Below, in pieces: positions 19,815-30,269 of a DNA stretch of 64,000 nucleotides. How positions within the stretch are numbered: position 1 is the stretch's first letter; each line of letters starts with the position of its first letter. Made by a program: the position numbers and the translations under genes. Below the pieces are notes generated by a model, which saw only the letters and a list, made by a program, of their open reading frames with translations, was not told the DNA's origin and ran no database searches. The stretch comes from Symbiodinium natans (Eukaryota > Sar > Dinophyceae > Suessiales > Symbiodiniaceae), in the NCBI GenBank assembly GCA_905221605.1, contig CAJNDS010002234.1, forward strand, positions 198,501-262,500. The letters are read 5' to 3'.

Positions 19815-22080
19815 GGCATTGTCATGAGCTCATGAGCTTCTGGCAGGCGCCACGCAGACCCCGCATGAAGAAGCATGCAAGGATCGGCTGCAGGTGTGGG
19901 ACTCAGAGCACAGCAAGCAGTGAAAGGGGGAGAGGGTGATGAATATCAGTTCCCCCAGCTCATGTAGCTGCCGTTGTCTGTTCAAAAACCTTGCAATCCT
20001 TTTAAAGCCTCAAGCCTGGAGACTGCTCAGAACTCCCTTGATTTTGCGAGGCGTACTGCCCTAAACCCTAAACTTGGCCCTAAACCCTAAACCCTAAGCC
20101 CTAAACTCTAAACCCTAAGCCCTAAACCCCTAAACCCTGAACCCCCAAACCCCTAGAATCCCTACCTGAGGTCTCCAGAAGCTTCCGAGGAGTGGGCGTG
20201 GCCATGACAGCCTCAAGCTTATCGGTCCCCCCCCCCCCCCCCCCCCCCCCACCACCCTGAATATGGGGTTTAGGGTTTAGGGTTTAGGGTTTAGGGTTTA
20301 GGCCTTACAGGATCCTACGAGGGGTCCCTTGAGAGCCCTGCAGCACCCTACGAGGAGGAAGACGAGCGCTGAAGTGAGGAGAGTCTCCTGGCAAAGCCCA
20401 AGGCTTGCCCCCCCAAGCAATCCGTGCAGCGCATAGAGCGCTGGCCTCCGGCGAACCCAAGGGCCGCCTGCTGGGTCCTGCTTCCCGGTTCGCCTCTGCC
20501 CTTTTTGGGGGTGACTTAGAGAGTTTCCATGAGTTTCCTACAAGGTCTAGAGCACAGTGGCCTCCAAGTACAGTAAGAGAGAACACATCGGCGCCTTTTT
20601 GTGCAATGAGAATTCCGGCATGGGAAGCAATCTGCGAAAGCGGATGGCGCCTCGCACTGCAGTCCTGGAGTTGCCAGGCTGCAGGCTCGGGGCCATTCGA
20701 CTCATATCGTGTGCGGGCAAAGGCTCTCTTATCGGCCGTGCTCGGGGAGGAGCGCGGCTGAATGAACCAGCACATGCCTGCGCGGTTTCACAGACCGGCC
20801 GGCACGATTGGGAGTTGCTGCAAGCAGCCGATTGATTGGACGCCTGCTTGCAGAGCTGCCAGCAGAGCAGTTCTAGTACAGGAAAGAAAAATGTGCAGAG
20901 GCGGTATTTTGAGACATGGCCCCGCGGCCACGAATGCAATGCTGCCAATTGTTTGACTGATGGCTTGGCCTTGCACCTTGCACCAGCCTTGCACCTGTCT
21001 CACCCTTGTGCCCAGTAGGTCCCAGTAGGCATTTTTCGGGATCAGCGGGAGAAGTGGTGCGAGAAGTCCAAAGGGGCTCCGAGCTGCCGCTGTAAGCTTT
21101 GGGGGACTGCTTGGGGCTGCCTAGGTGCTGTTGGTTCAGGAGCTTCAGTTAAGTTCTCGCAGGCCACGGTTCCTGGCGGGGGTGCATATCCGCAGGGCAG
21201 CTCAGAGAGATGCAGTCCTCAACCCGAAGCCCCGAATCCCCGATATAATCATTAGCAGCGTTAAGAGCATCTCTTTCATACTACGATCAGGGAATGACTG
21301 CACATCACGTTTGATGGTTTCATTGCCTTTCCGGCCTCGGGTGGCCTCTCAACAAGGTCGCCGATGGCATCAGATGATGTTGACATCACGGGGTGGCTGC
21401 CCAAGCCGAACGAAGCTGTGATAAGCTGTGAGATCTGAGCGCCGAGGTTGGGAAAGAGATTCCGCTTGCTACAAGAGAGTTGCGACTTCTGAGGAAAACA
21501 TCCCGAGCGTATGCAGGTGGAGGAGCCGGAGCCTTGTAGCCAAAGCCGAAGGGCCCGCTACGTCACTCCTAGCCTTCATCAAACTCCTGGCGCAGGTCTT
21601 CCCAACGTGGTACTCGCAGAGCCCCAAATGCGTGAGACCTCCCTCTGAGAACTGCCCAAGCTCGCCCTGAAAGCAGATCCTGCCCACCACCTTTAAGTCA
21701 CTTTAAATTGCACGATATTCTGTGCTCCCGAGGCCGCAAACAGCTTCATGCCGCCAGGGGAAAAAAGCCGCGATCTTGGCTGGTTGTCCTGGTCTTTAGC
21801 CTCATAGGTTTGAACATCTTTAAAGCCTAGCTTGGGGTTTCAGGGTTCGCTTTGTTGTGTTTTTGTGAAAGCGTTATGGGATGTGGGGGTTGTTCTGAAA
21901 CAGGGTCCCTTTAGCTAGGTGCTTCTGATAAGCTGTTGTTCTACGAAGGTTACCTGGAAGGGGAGAGCAGTGCCCTAGTGTCCTGCACTAAAGTGGGCAG
22001 GGCCTGCAGTAAGCCATGCAGTTCAAGGCCTTACGGCCCTGGCATCCGACCTCCCTGGCTAACGACTTTGTGTGTGTGAC
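19815..22080. other. No confident gene
   Basis: Contains a 30-bp C run (20227-20250), heptamers (20060-20130, 20262-20302) and open frames on both strands around 20400-20950. One + strand segment at 21525-21660 (SLVAKAEGPATSLLAFIKLL) is protein-like, but its exon boundaries are unclear. Confidence 0.35.
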
Positions 22081-22082
22081 AG

Positions 22083-22168
22083 GCGTCTACGGGGCTGCTC
22101 AAGGGCGCGTGGTTTGGGATGCGGGCTTGGACCTTCTCATGACGCCAACTGCCCCTTTAGAGGTCTCG
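22083..22168 (+). CDS. Amidase-like exon fragment
   Basis: Acceptor 'gacag' and a canonical GTAAGT donor at 22169 bound an 86-nt frame reading GVYGAAQGRVVWDAGLDLLM then TPTAPLEVS. The string DLLMTPTAP resembles the conserved segment near the C-terminal part of amidase-signature enzymes (GatA/FAAH type, usually D-x-L-L-x-P-T-x-P). The catalytic Ser/Lys-rich region is not visible nearby, so this is either one exon of a gene with long introns or a remnant. Confidence 0.35.
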
Positions 22169-22294
22169 GTAAGTGAAGTGGTCCGCGTCAGGCCTGTTAT
22201 CCACTATCATGCTGCCGGAGATGCCGATCATTTACAATATGAGAAGCCCCGACAAGCATGCCTAAAACACTAAGCCTGGAACTATGTCCAGGCC

Positions 22295-22427
22295 GTGTGG
22301 ATCAGCTGCTGCAGAGGTTCGACACGGGATCTTTGCTGGCAGTCGTTGCGCCGATATTCGGAGACGATGGCTTTGCTGGACGCGCAGATATCCGCATATT
22401 GGCAGGAGGTTCTGCTGCACCGTTTAC
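22295..22427 (+). CDS. Exon-like island after amidase-like exon
   Basis: Lies between 'tccag' and a GTGAGT donor (22428). The most protein-like frame includes GRVDQLLQRFDTGSLLAVV and ADIRILAGGSAAPF. Its phase does not match the end of the 22083 exon, so the two may not be spliced together directly. Family unknown. Confidence 0.3.
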
Positions 22428-23394
22428 GTGAGTGGCTCGAAGTTGAAGTTTGTCTCGAATCAAAATATTGAATGACTTATACTACGATGAAATAGCATAT
22501 AATATATCAGCCTATATATAAAATCCTTTCATGTTAGAGAAAAATGTATAGACATATGTATGGTATAGGCGAACGCGCGAGGGCAGATCGCTTGTATGTT
22601 AGGATCCTACACAGGCACAATGCCAAGATTCAAGAAAGTTCTGTTGTCAGCATGTAAGCATCATAGCATAGCAACCTTCATCAACATGATCATTTCACCA
22701 TAAGAGACTTTAACAGCCAACCCCCCTCTTATAATGTTGGCACCTGGAAATGGCAAGACACTTCCCTGGCGGTGCCTTGATGGCAGTCAAAAAGCACCCT
22801 GAACATCAACATCAGCCAATCCTCAACCTGCGTAGGACACATTGTGAGCACACGGCATGCTGTTGCACCGCTAAGCCTTGCCCAAATCGCAGGCTGCAGC
22901 AAGGGATCTCTGTTGGCTGAGCCGAGCACATCGTGCTCTTCAGTGGAGCTCGATGTTCGACGGAGGGTAGTTTTCTGGCAGTGGGTGTTGTTCTACATCA
23001 TGGGCCCCTCCTTGGCTAAGATGCGATTCGTAGAGTTCAGGGTTCCAAAAAAGTGCCCATGATGAAGATCAGACCCCAAGTTGGGATCCTGCTTTAGGGT
23101 ACCGATCCTGCAGAAGCCTTGTAAGCGTCCGGGGCTCTCAGAAGTGGATCCCCATTGAGAACGCTCCCCATCTCTTTTAAAAGCAGCCTGGCTGGGCTAG
23201 TTCTCTACGTTAGGGTCCGCTTTTGGGGGTCATTTTGTTTTTAGAAGGTCCTGTACTATGTGGATAAGCAAAAAACACGTAAGTATAAATGCATATATAC
23301 ATATAAGAACATATATATATATGTATGAGGGAGGGACCTTTATGTACTATGTTGCTATCTGTTTTTCTTTATACATGGAGAATGTATTAAAGAA

Positions 23395-23820
23395 TTAAAA
23401 TATTTAAATTATCGAGCCAAGGAAATAATGTAGATAATTGAAATCCCTGATTTAAATTATTTAAATTGTTTGAATTCTCGGGACGCGAAAATAATCCAAA
23501 TATTTTAAATCTCTGATTCAACTTATTTCAATTATTTAAATTCTCGGGCCCCGAAAATAATTTAAATAATTTGAGTCCCTGATTTAAATTGTTTAAGTTT
23601 TCAATTGTTTAAATTATATAAATTGTCTAACTATCTTAAATTATTTAAATTATCTAGATGATTTAAATTATCTAAATGGTCTGGCTTCTGAGAAACCCAG
23701 AATCTGTTCAAAAATTATTTAAATTATTTACATTCTCGGGCCCCGAAAATAATTTAAATCCCTGATTAAAATCATTTCAATTATGTAAATTCTCGGGCCC
23801 CGAAAATAATTTCAAAATAT
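23395..23820. repeat. AT-rich palindromic repeats with CTCGGGCCCCGA core
   Basis: The unit 'ttctcgggccccgaaaataattt' or close variants appears near 23474, 23541, 23733 and 23791, separated by AAATTATTTAAAT-type self-complementary AT sequence. Each core is an inverted repeat (CTCGGGCCCCGAA), so the tract can fold into alternating GC-capped hairpins. Confidence 0.7.
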
Positions 23821-23829
23821 GTTTTTTTT

Positions 23830-24160
23830 TTCTGTTCGTGTGTACATATATATGTGTGTGTACGTATGTATGAATGAATGAATGTATATATGAATGAATG
23901 ACTGTATGTATGTATCTATGTATGTACGTATGTATGTATGAATGCATGTATGTATGCAGGTATGTATGATTGTATGCATGTATGCATGTATGCATGTATG
24001 CATGTATGCATGTATGCATGTATGCATGTATGCATGTATGCATGTATGCATGTATGCATGTCTGAATGTATGCATGTATGTATGTATGTATGTATGTATG
24101 TATGTATGTATGTATGTATGTATGTATGTATGCATGCGTGTGTATACATACATGCGTGTG
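23830..24160. repeat. (TATG)n / (TATGCATG)n microsatellite
   Basis: Tetra- and octanucleotide repeats with a homogeneous TATGCATG block (23965-24060) and a TATG block (24078-24130). Confidence 0.95.
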
Positions 24161-25112
24161 ACCACAAAAGGGACCCAAGTTAGTGAACTGCTCTCATGCT
24201 GCCCCACCTCGGCGTTTTGCTTTGGATCATTCCGAAGTTTGACCGAGGCATGGGCTTGTCTCAGGCAAAAGGCTTGACCCGAAAGAGGATGGAAAGGCTG
24301 GGGTGGATGTACCGGGGTTTAGGGTTTAGGGTTGAGGGTTGAGGGTTGAGGGTATAGGTTGGATGTAGGTAGATCCTTTGTGGTTACAAGTAGCAAGAAT
24401 TCCAGTAGTTCAGACTGCACAGAGATGCCTATCCCATTTGCAAGTGGCTTGTAACCACAAGGGTTCGATCCGGGTCGGTGACAGGCTGTCTGGGCATTTG
24501 GCTTCCGTCAAATGCTGAAAGAGGCGGGCTCAAAAGACATATGATTATGTTTATAATTGTTCATTTTCATTAGTATGATTATGACTATTAGTATTACCAT
24601 ATTATAGTATTAATCATGTCCTGATGGCTAACTTTGTTTCTGACCGCATGGTGGCATGCTGCCATGCTCACTTGGACAGCTGCCAACCCTTTGCGCTACA
24701 ATGCTCAAGCAAAGCGTCATGATAACGCTCGGCCGCTGGCGTAGCGGCGTAGAGGGATCATGAGTAGATCGCCCTAGGGAAGCAAGGAAATTTCTTCAAG
24801 TCATTTCTGGTCCCGCCGGTCATAACCCTATACTCTGTGTAAGCCTGGAACTGTCCGTAAATCCTTGGGCACTAAAGCTTCACAGACTCTATAAGCCCCA
24901 AGTCCTAACCCTAAGCTTCATACCCTGAGCTCACAGAAATGCTGCACTGCTGCACCCACCCACAAACCCTCAACCCCTCCTAAACCCGAAACCCAAACCC
25001 CTAAACCCTTGAACCCCGAAACCCTAAATAAACCTTAAACCCTAAACCCTAAACCTTAAACCCTAAACCCTAAACACCGAAACCTTAAACCTTAAACCCT
25101 GACACCTCGCAG

Positions 25113-25208
25113 CCTCCCTTAGAAAGCACGAGCATGGCCTCGGAACGGGGGGCAGACTCGGATCCTCTCCCGGAGGTCTACGAGGCCCGGGGGTTCGGTG
25201 GGGACCCT
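25113..25208 (+). CDS. Exon-like island between CCCTAAA arrays
   Basis: Acceptor 'cgcag' precedes a Gly/Arg-rich open frame starting SLRKHEHGLGTGG, which ends in TAA made by the following CCCTAAA array. Weak evidence; no motif. Confidence 0.2.
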
Positions 25209-25302
25209 AAACCCTAAACCCTAAACCCTAAACCCTAAACCCTAAACCCTAAACCCTAAACCCTAAACCCTAAACCCTAAACCCTAAACCCTAAACCCTA
25301 AA
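25204..25302 (+). repeat. CCCTAAA array
   Basis: About 14 perfect heptamers. Confidence 0.95.
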
Positions 25303-25309
25303 GGTTTAG

Positions 25310-25830
25310 AGTCTCTGTGGCAGACATCGGCTCCGGACTGTTGAGGTCTAAATAGCAGGGTAGCGGTACGTTGAGGTCGAAATAGCAGGGTAGCTTTACA
25401 ACACTTCCTGTAATATATGAGCGACCGCCAAAATTTTCGTTGATTGGCTTTAGTAAGGGACGGACATCAGTTCATGGTTTGGTGGCTCTTGATCTGCAGA
25501 ATGGGACACGCAGAAAACGATAACCCCAACATGATGTTACATATATGCGATGTAGGGACTTGGTATGAAATTAGCGGAAGAGCGTTTTAACCTGCAGAAC
25601 GATATGGGACACGCAGAAAACGATAACCCCAACATCCATGTCCTTCAGCTTAACAAGTAATACTGACCGCTGCTCATATGAGTATAGTGCTACGATACTA
25701 TAATGGTATAACTGTGTAAGAACCTAACACTAGGACATCACAGAAAGTAAGTGCCCACATAGAAGCGTTTGTTTGTTTGTTTGTCTGTTTTGTTTGCTTG
25801 CTTGCTTGTTTGTTTTGTGTTGGTGGGTTG

Positions 25831-25864
<34 letters not shown>

Positions 25865-27180
25865 TGTTTTTGTGTTTCTTCTGAGTTTCGGGATACCTTT
25901 GCAATCCTTCCCCCGCCGGTTTGCGACTCGGGTGGATGCTTTCATAGCTTCATAGCTTTCTCCTACATAAAGATAGAATAGTATAAAAATGTAATACTGT
26001 AGGAATATTGTAATATACTAGCAAAATTCAATAGTGCACAAATATTTCTTCTGACTCTTATTGCTAATCTTGGATGATGATATTTGACTATTTCAACATC
26101 TGATTGTCATCCGGGTGTGGCTTTGTGCAGCGAGTGCGACGAAGCAATGGAGCAGTTTTGAAGCTGGACCCTAAACCCTAAACCCTAAAGCTGGACCCTA
26201 AACCCTAAACCCTAGACCCTAAACCCTAAACCCCAAAATTGGACCTTGCTTTGCGAGGATAGCGCCGTGACCTCGGCTCTTCCGACGCACCGAGAAGCTA
26301 CTTTGCCAGAGGCGGGATGCTTCCAGGGTGGCACGGTGAATAGCAACAAAAATTATAGTAAAAAATATCTATAACAATCATAATAATAACAATGATAATG
26401 ACAATAACAAACAATCATGATGATAAAACAACAATACTAATACAGTCTACTTGTAGGGTGCAGTGGAGACAAGGCAACAGTAGTCTTCCAGTGTCGTAGT
26501 GCGCCAGCACGTGCTATGTGGCGGGTGATGTCGAGGCATGCCAGAAGTTAATCGCTGGGTGCCTCGGTTCGTTACTTGGAACTGCTTGGCAGGAGGCAAG
26601 AGCACCAGATGAAGTGGTTCTTCCAGCTGCCGTGAAGCGCATCTTGCAGCTTCGTCGAGAAGAGGACGGCGAAACAGTGACTTCTGTGCTGACTGCTGTT
26701 TCGAACAGGTGGGCGGGCACTTGCAAGAGCGGGTCGGTGCCTTTCCTGCGCAGGATGACCAAAGTGATGACGACCTCGGCGGGGAGGTGCGTAAGCAAGA
26801 GCTTATGATCAGAATAGGGTTTATAAAGTTTAGGGTCTAGGGTTTAGGGTTTAGGGTCTTGAAACTCCCTCCGTCCAATGCCTACTGCAACCACTGGTCC
26901 CGCCATCACCGAGCAAACGCACAGGCCTTGAAATCAGCTCCTGCTTAGGCTATTGTAGGGGGCCTCGCAGCGTCAGCTTGACTTTTGGAGGGGTTTATAA
27001 GAACTGTTATTGGTGAGTGCATACAGTGAGTTCATGTGTGGGGTGTCTTTTGTGGGATACTGCCAAAACAGCCTACTTGATAAAACGATATAAAGCTGTC
27101 TACCATTGCTAAAGATATTCCAGGTTTGTTGAATAGGGCTGTAGGTATTCTTGGTCATGTATTTGCGTGAAGTAGGATCC
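25310..27180. other. No confident gene
   Basis: Contains short direct repeats (25350/25378; 25508/25612), GTTT and GT microsatellites (25775-25868), an AT-rich stretch (25975-26100, 26340-26450) and one weak open frame (26518-26808) with no recognisable domain. Confidence 0.4.
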
Positions 27181-27184
27181 TAAA

Positions 27185-27254
27185 CCCTAAACGCGAAACC
27201 CTAAACCCTAAACCCTAAACCCTAAACCCTAAACCCTAAACCCTAAACCCTAAA
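27185..27254 (+). repeat. CCCTAAA array
   Basis: Ten heptamers upstream of the island at 27270. Confidence 0.95.
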
Positions 27255-27269
27255 GATGCAGCTTTTCAG

Positions 27270-27347
27270 GCAACGATGGCCACGCGGCCGGCTGTGCCTC
27301 CTGAGGCGACTGCACGAGACCTCCTCCCCAAATCATCGGAGTTCTGA
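27270..27347 (+). CDS. Exon-like island between opposed heptamer arrays
   Basis: 'ttttcag' precedes a frame reading ATMATRPAVPPEATARDLLP and a TGA at 27345. CCCTAAA repeats precede it and a TTTAGGG array (27367-27434) follows. The product is unknown; an internal donor cannot be excluded. Confidence 0.3.
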   Translation, partial: ATMATRPAVPPEATARDLLPKSSEF

Positions 27348-27366
27348 ATTTGCTGCAGGAAGCTGG

Positions 27367-27434
27367 TTTGGGTTTAGGGTTTAGGGTTTAGGGTTTAGGA
27401 TTTAGGGTTTAGGGTTTAGGGTTTAGGGTTTAGG
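27367..27434 (+). repeat. TTTAGGG array
   Basis: Nine or ten heptamers, inverted relative to the array at 27185. Confidence 0.95.
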
Positions 27435-27439
27435 GCTGC

Positions 27440-28500
27440 TCCTCGTCCTGGTCACCTGCAAACAGGAGCGTTTGTCGCAGCTTGTGGTGTTCCAGCCCTC
27501 GACAAATCTCCTATTATGTTCTCCTGTCGCCTGTCAGCTGCAAAATTCGAACACACTCCCATCTCTTCTCCCTTCATTGTCCTCCTCTTTCGCTTGCGCT
27601 TGTCTACACTTGTTTGCTGTCAGGGAGCCGGGTCCTCTGACACGCCCCTTTGCCAATGTTTTGCCTCTTGTCCCTTCATCATTCTCCTCTTGTCTGAGCG
27701 CTGGTCTAAGGCCCCGTGCCCGAAAAAGAACAATTGCCTTTCCGAAGCTTCGGTGTGTATTGACGACAGTCCGTGATGTTGTAGGCGTAAACAGAGTTGG
27801 ATTTCGCAAGAAGTACTGCATAACCTGTGCTTTGTACAGGCCTTTTTGTGGAGTGAATACTTGTAAGCTCTTGCGCGCCTCGCCTCGGCAGCCGGGCTGG
27901 CCCAACGCGATGTGTAGTGTGCGCATCGCAGGCGAAGGAAAGCCAAATCCCATGTCACATGCTGCAGCACCACGCACATCATGTTCAGGAGGTAGGAGGG
28001 CTTGGAGTGGGATTTGAAGTGGGTGAGGGGTCGGGGTCCCAGGGGGTTCCCAGCAGAGGGTCCCAGGGAAGGGTCCGTGTTGGGGTGTTGAGGTGGGGGG
28101 GTGCCACTGCTTGATCTGATCGAGTTTTGCCCGGACTTCCCCAATAAGGCCACCCCAAAAAAAGAGAACCGAACATGTGACCATGCGGCCGCAGGGCTGG
28201 ACGGCGTCTCTGCGGGCATTTTCAGAAGAGGCCTTCCATTTCGAAGCCCTTCAGGGCCTCAAGAGGGGCTCTACACCGCATATATAGGGGTTGTACTCTA
28301 TTAGGATTTTACGGGGTGGGTCCCTCCGATATTTCGGGTTCTTTGCTCGTGGCAGGTGCGACGCATCTCCGGCGAGGCCCGTGATGCCCCGAGCCCTAAA
28401 ATCCCATTGCAACCCTGCAATCCCTTCGAATTTCGATTTAGGGTTAGGGTAATGTATGTCTAGGGTTCCATTTTTAGGGTTTTTAGGATTACCCAAAGCC
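27440..28500. other. No supported gene
   Basis: Overlapping open frames occur on both strands (about 27470-28220) with low-complexity Pro/Ser content on the minus strand. I see no motif or splice support for any of them. Confidence 0.35.
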
Positions 28501-28511
28501 CTACTCCCCCT

Positions 28512-28652
28512 GCTTTTGCGGAGGTCGCACGGAGCCAGAGCCAGCTTGAGGTGAAGACCTTCTTCGACCTCCAGGCATACGATAGCGTAGCGGAAGGTGA
28601 CGCGAACTTCATTCTCCAGCCTTCATCCTCTTCTTGGGGGCCCTACACCTGA
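28512..28652 (+). CDS. Exon-like open island
   Basis: Open to TGA at 28650, reading AFAEVARSQSQLEVKTFFDL and then QAYDSVAEGDANFILQ. The pattern of hydrophobic and acidic residues is strongly protein-like. Degenerate heptamers precede it. The family is not recognised and the 5' boundary is undefined. Confidence 0.4.
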   Translation, partial: AFAEVARSQSQLEVKTFFDLQAYDSVAEGDANFILQPSSSSWGPYT

Positions 28653-29284
28653 AGGCCCCTATCAAAATAGATAGGTACACTATCCTAATGAAGGGAACCC
28701 CCCCCTCATGGTCGTGCCAGGGCTACAATCTGGAGAGCTTTGCGACAAGAACAAAAGGTGAGCCAGGCTCCCTACTGCTGCCTTGCCTGCTCGCTTGGTT
28801 CACTTCAAGCTGCCAAGAAGTAGAGCGGTTTGGCACTTTAGTTTAGAGTAGGGGGTCGTCTCTATAGCTGTGCCGTGAATATCCTGTATCATGTACTCCA
28901 GACAATTTTTTTGCATCTTGTACCCGATGCCTTCTGTGCACGCTGGTTCTTTCAACTACCGATTCGGAGACTTGCACAGGGCACACCACCTGCACATTAG
29001 ACATGAAGCTAGTCAATCCTGGAGGCGTGCACTTCTGGGGCCCTTCTAGCTGAGATATTTGTGTCTTCTCTTTCACCAAGCCAGGATATACATGTTCTAC
29101 TCGAGGATTTACGACAAGATCGCCTCGGCCTCGGGAGCGAGCCAGTAAGAACATGCGGTTTTTCGCGGTGGAATGTACTCGAGTGGATGTGTTGCATGTT
29201 GCTTTTTTGCCTTCACCTATGGACCTGTGCTTCTTGGGCTTGGCTCGGCTCAAGCTTGATGCGAGCAAGGACTGGGCGCGCAAC

Positions 29285-30265
29285 ATGAAATTGAAGAGGT
29301 TTCTGCTACGCTACGACCCGCCGGGAGTTGGCCTCGAAGTGGAGGCTGATGACCAGGTCACTGTGCAGCACAAGAACCTGCCTGCAAAGTCTGAGGTCAC
29401 CACATCGCAGGATATCCACACCTTGGTCGACCAGCTAATCGAAGCAGAGCCAGCTCTGTTGACACGGAAGCGTCACAGAGAAGGTCTGATCCAGCTACTT
29501 GGGAGGTTGTACCAGGTGGAGGTGGCGGCAGAGGAGGAACGTCCTGAGGCTCGGAATGAGGAGGCAGCCGAGGATCCGAAGGATCGTGATGAGCTGCATG
29601 GTCAGAGTGTGGTCCTCACCGGCCTTACTGGGTCTCAACAAACCTTCAATGGCGAGGTAGCCGTCGTAGTCAAGGCGCGTGGAGACAAGCAGAAGTACGA
29701 GGTGGAAGTGAAGGGGCAAGTGGTGAAGGTCAAGGGAAAGGAGCACCTGCTGCAGGTATCTAGCAAGGGCTCGCTCGCGGCGGGTGCCTTCGTGGCGATC
29801 CGTGGCCTGCGCAACCACGTTGAGCTCAACGGCTGTGTCGCGCGGGTGGCAGAGTGTCATGAGGAGTCCCAGCGCTATGAGGTGCGGGCCTTGGACAGCG
29901 GCCAACTCTTCCGCGTCAAGAAGGACAACGTGATCCTCATCGAGACCACCCCCGCGGTCCTGGCAGCCTCGGCGGCCATGAAGGAGAACAGGGAGCCCAA
30001 CACCTCCCCCCGCAAAGAGAACTTGCCCCCAACAGGGGAGGGAGACGACGTGCTCGAGGTGGGTTCTACCGTTGAGCTGGTGGGCTTGAAGACCGCCCAG
30101 GCATACAATGGTCAGCAAGCCGAGGTTCTCTCGGTGGATCAAGTTCGAGGCAGGTATGAAATCAGACTCGGTGATGGCAGCGTGAAGACAATTCGGGCCG
30201 AAAACGTGCGCCTGATCCAGGGAAAGAGTCCCAGAGCGAAGCGGGGCAGAGACAAACTGTTCTAG
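29285..30265 (+). CDS. CEP19-like N-terminus with three SH3/KOW-like modules
   Basis: Start chosen at ATG 29285, because the conserved-looking segment begins there (MKLKRFLLRYDPPG); the in-frame upstream part looks non-coding. 326 residues, no intron needed. Residues 1-75 follow the pattern of the CEP19-like family, a ciliary/basal-body protein (a PPxxxLE segment followed by a charged helix ending LLGRLYQVE); this is a tentative match. Three similar ~55-residue modules follow at about 105-160, 165-218 and 253-310. Each has a V-x-L/I-x-GL start, a central NG and a RYEV/RYEI strand, typical of small beta-barrel SH3/KOW-like folds that bind proteins or RNA. Between modules 2 and 3 is a charged, Pro-rich linker. 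A cytoskeletal or ciliary adaptor role is inference. Confidence 0.75.
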   Translation: MKLKRFLLRYDPPGVGLEVEADDQVTVQHKNLPAKSEVTTSQDIHTLVDQLIEAEPALLTRKRHREGLIQLLGRLYQVEVAAEEERPEARNEEAAEDPKDRDELHGQSVVLTGLTGSQQTFNGEVAVVVKARGDKQKYEVEVKGQVVKVKGKEHLLQVSSKGSLAAGAFVAIRGLRNHVELNGCVARVAECHEESQRYEVRALDSGQLFRVKKDNVILIETTPAVLAASAAMKENREPNTSPRKENLPPTGEGDDVLEVGSTVELVGLKTAQAYNGQQAEVLSVDQVRGRYEIRLGDGSVKTIRAENVRLIQGKSPRAKRGRDKLF

Positions 30266-30269
30266 GCCT

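Larger units (their letters stand above)
22500..25100. other. AT-rich and simple-repeat DNA, no supported gene
   Basis: An abrupt shift to AT-rich sequence near 22480-22560 and 23280-23830, then (TATG)n and (TATGCATG)n repeats to 24160. Open frames are repeat artefacts. Confidence 0.5.

Noticed and set aside
24430-24490. tRNA-like segment (cttgtaa loop, then gggttcgatcc)
   Set aside because: The anticodon-like arm exists, but the T-stem does not pair and no acceptor or D-stem could be formed.
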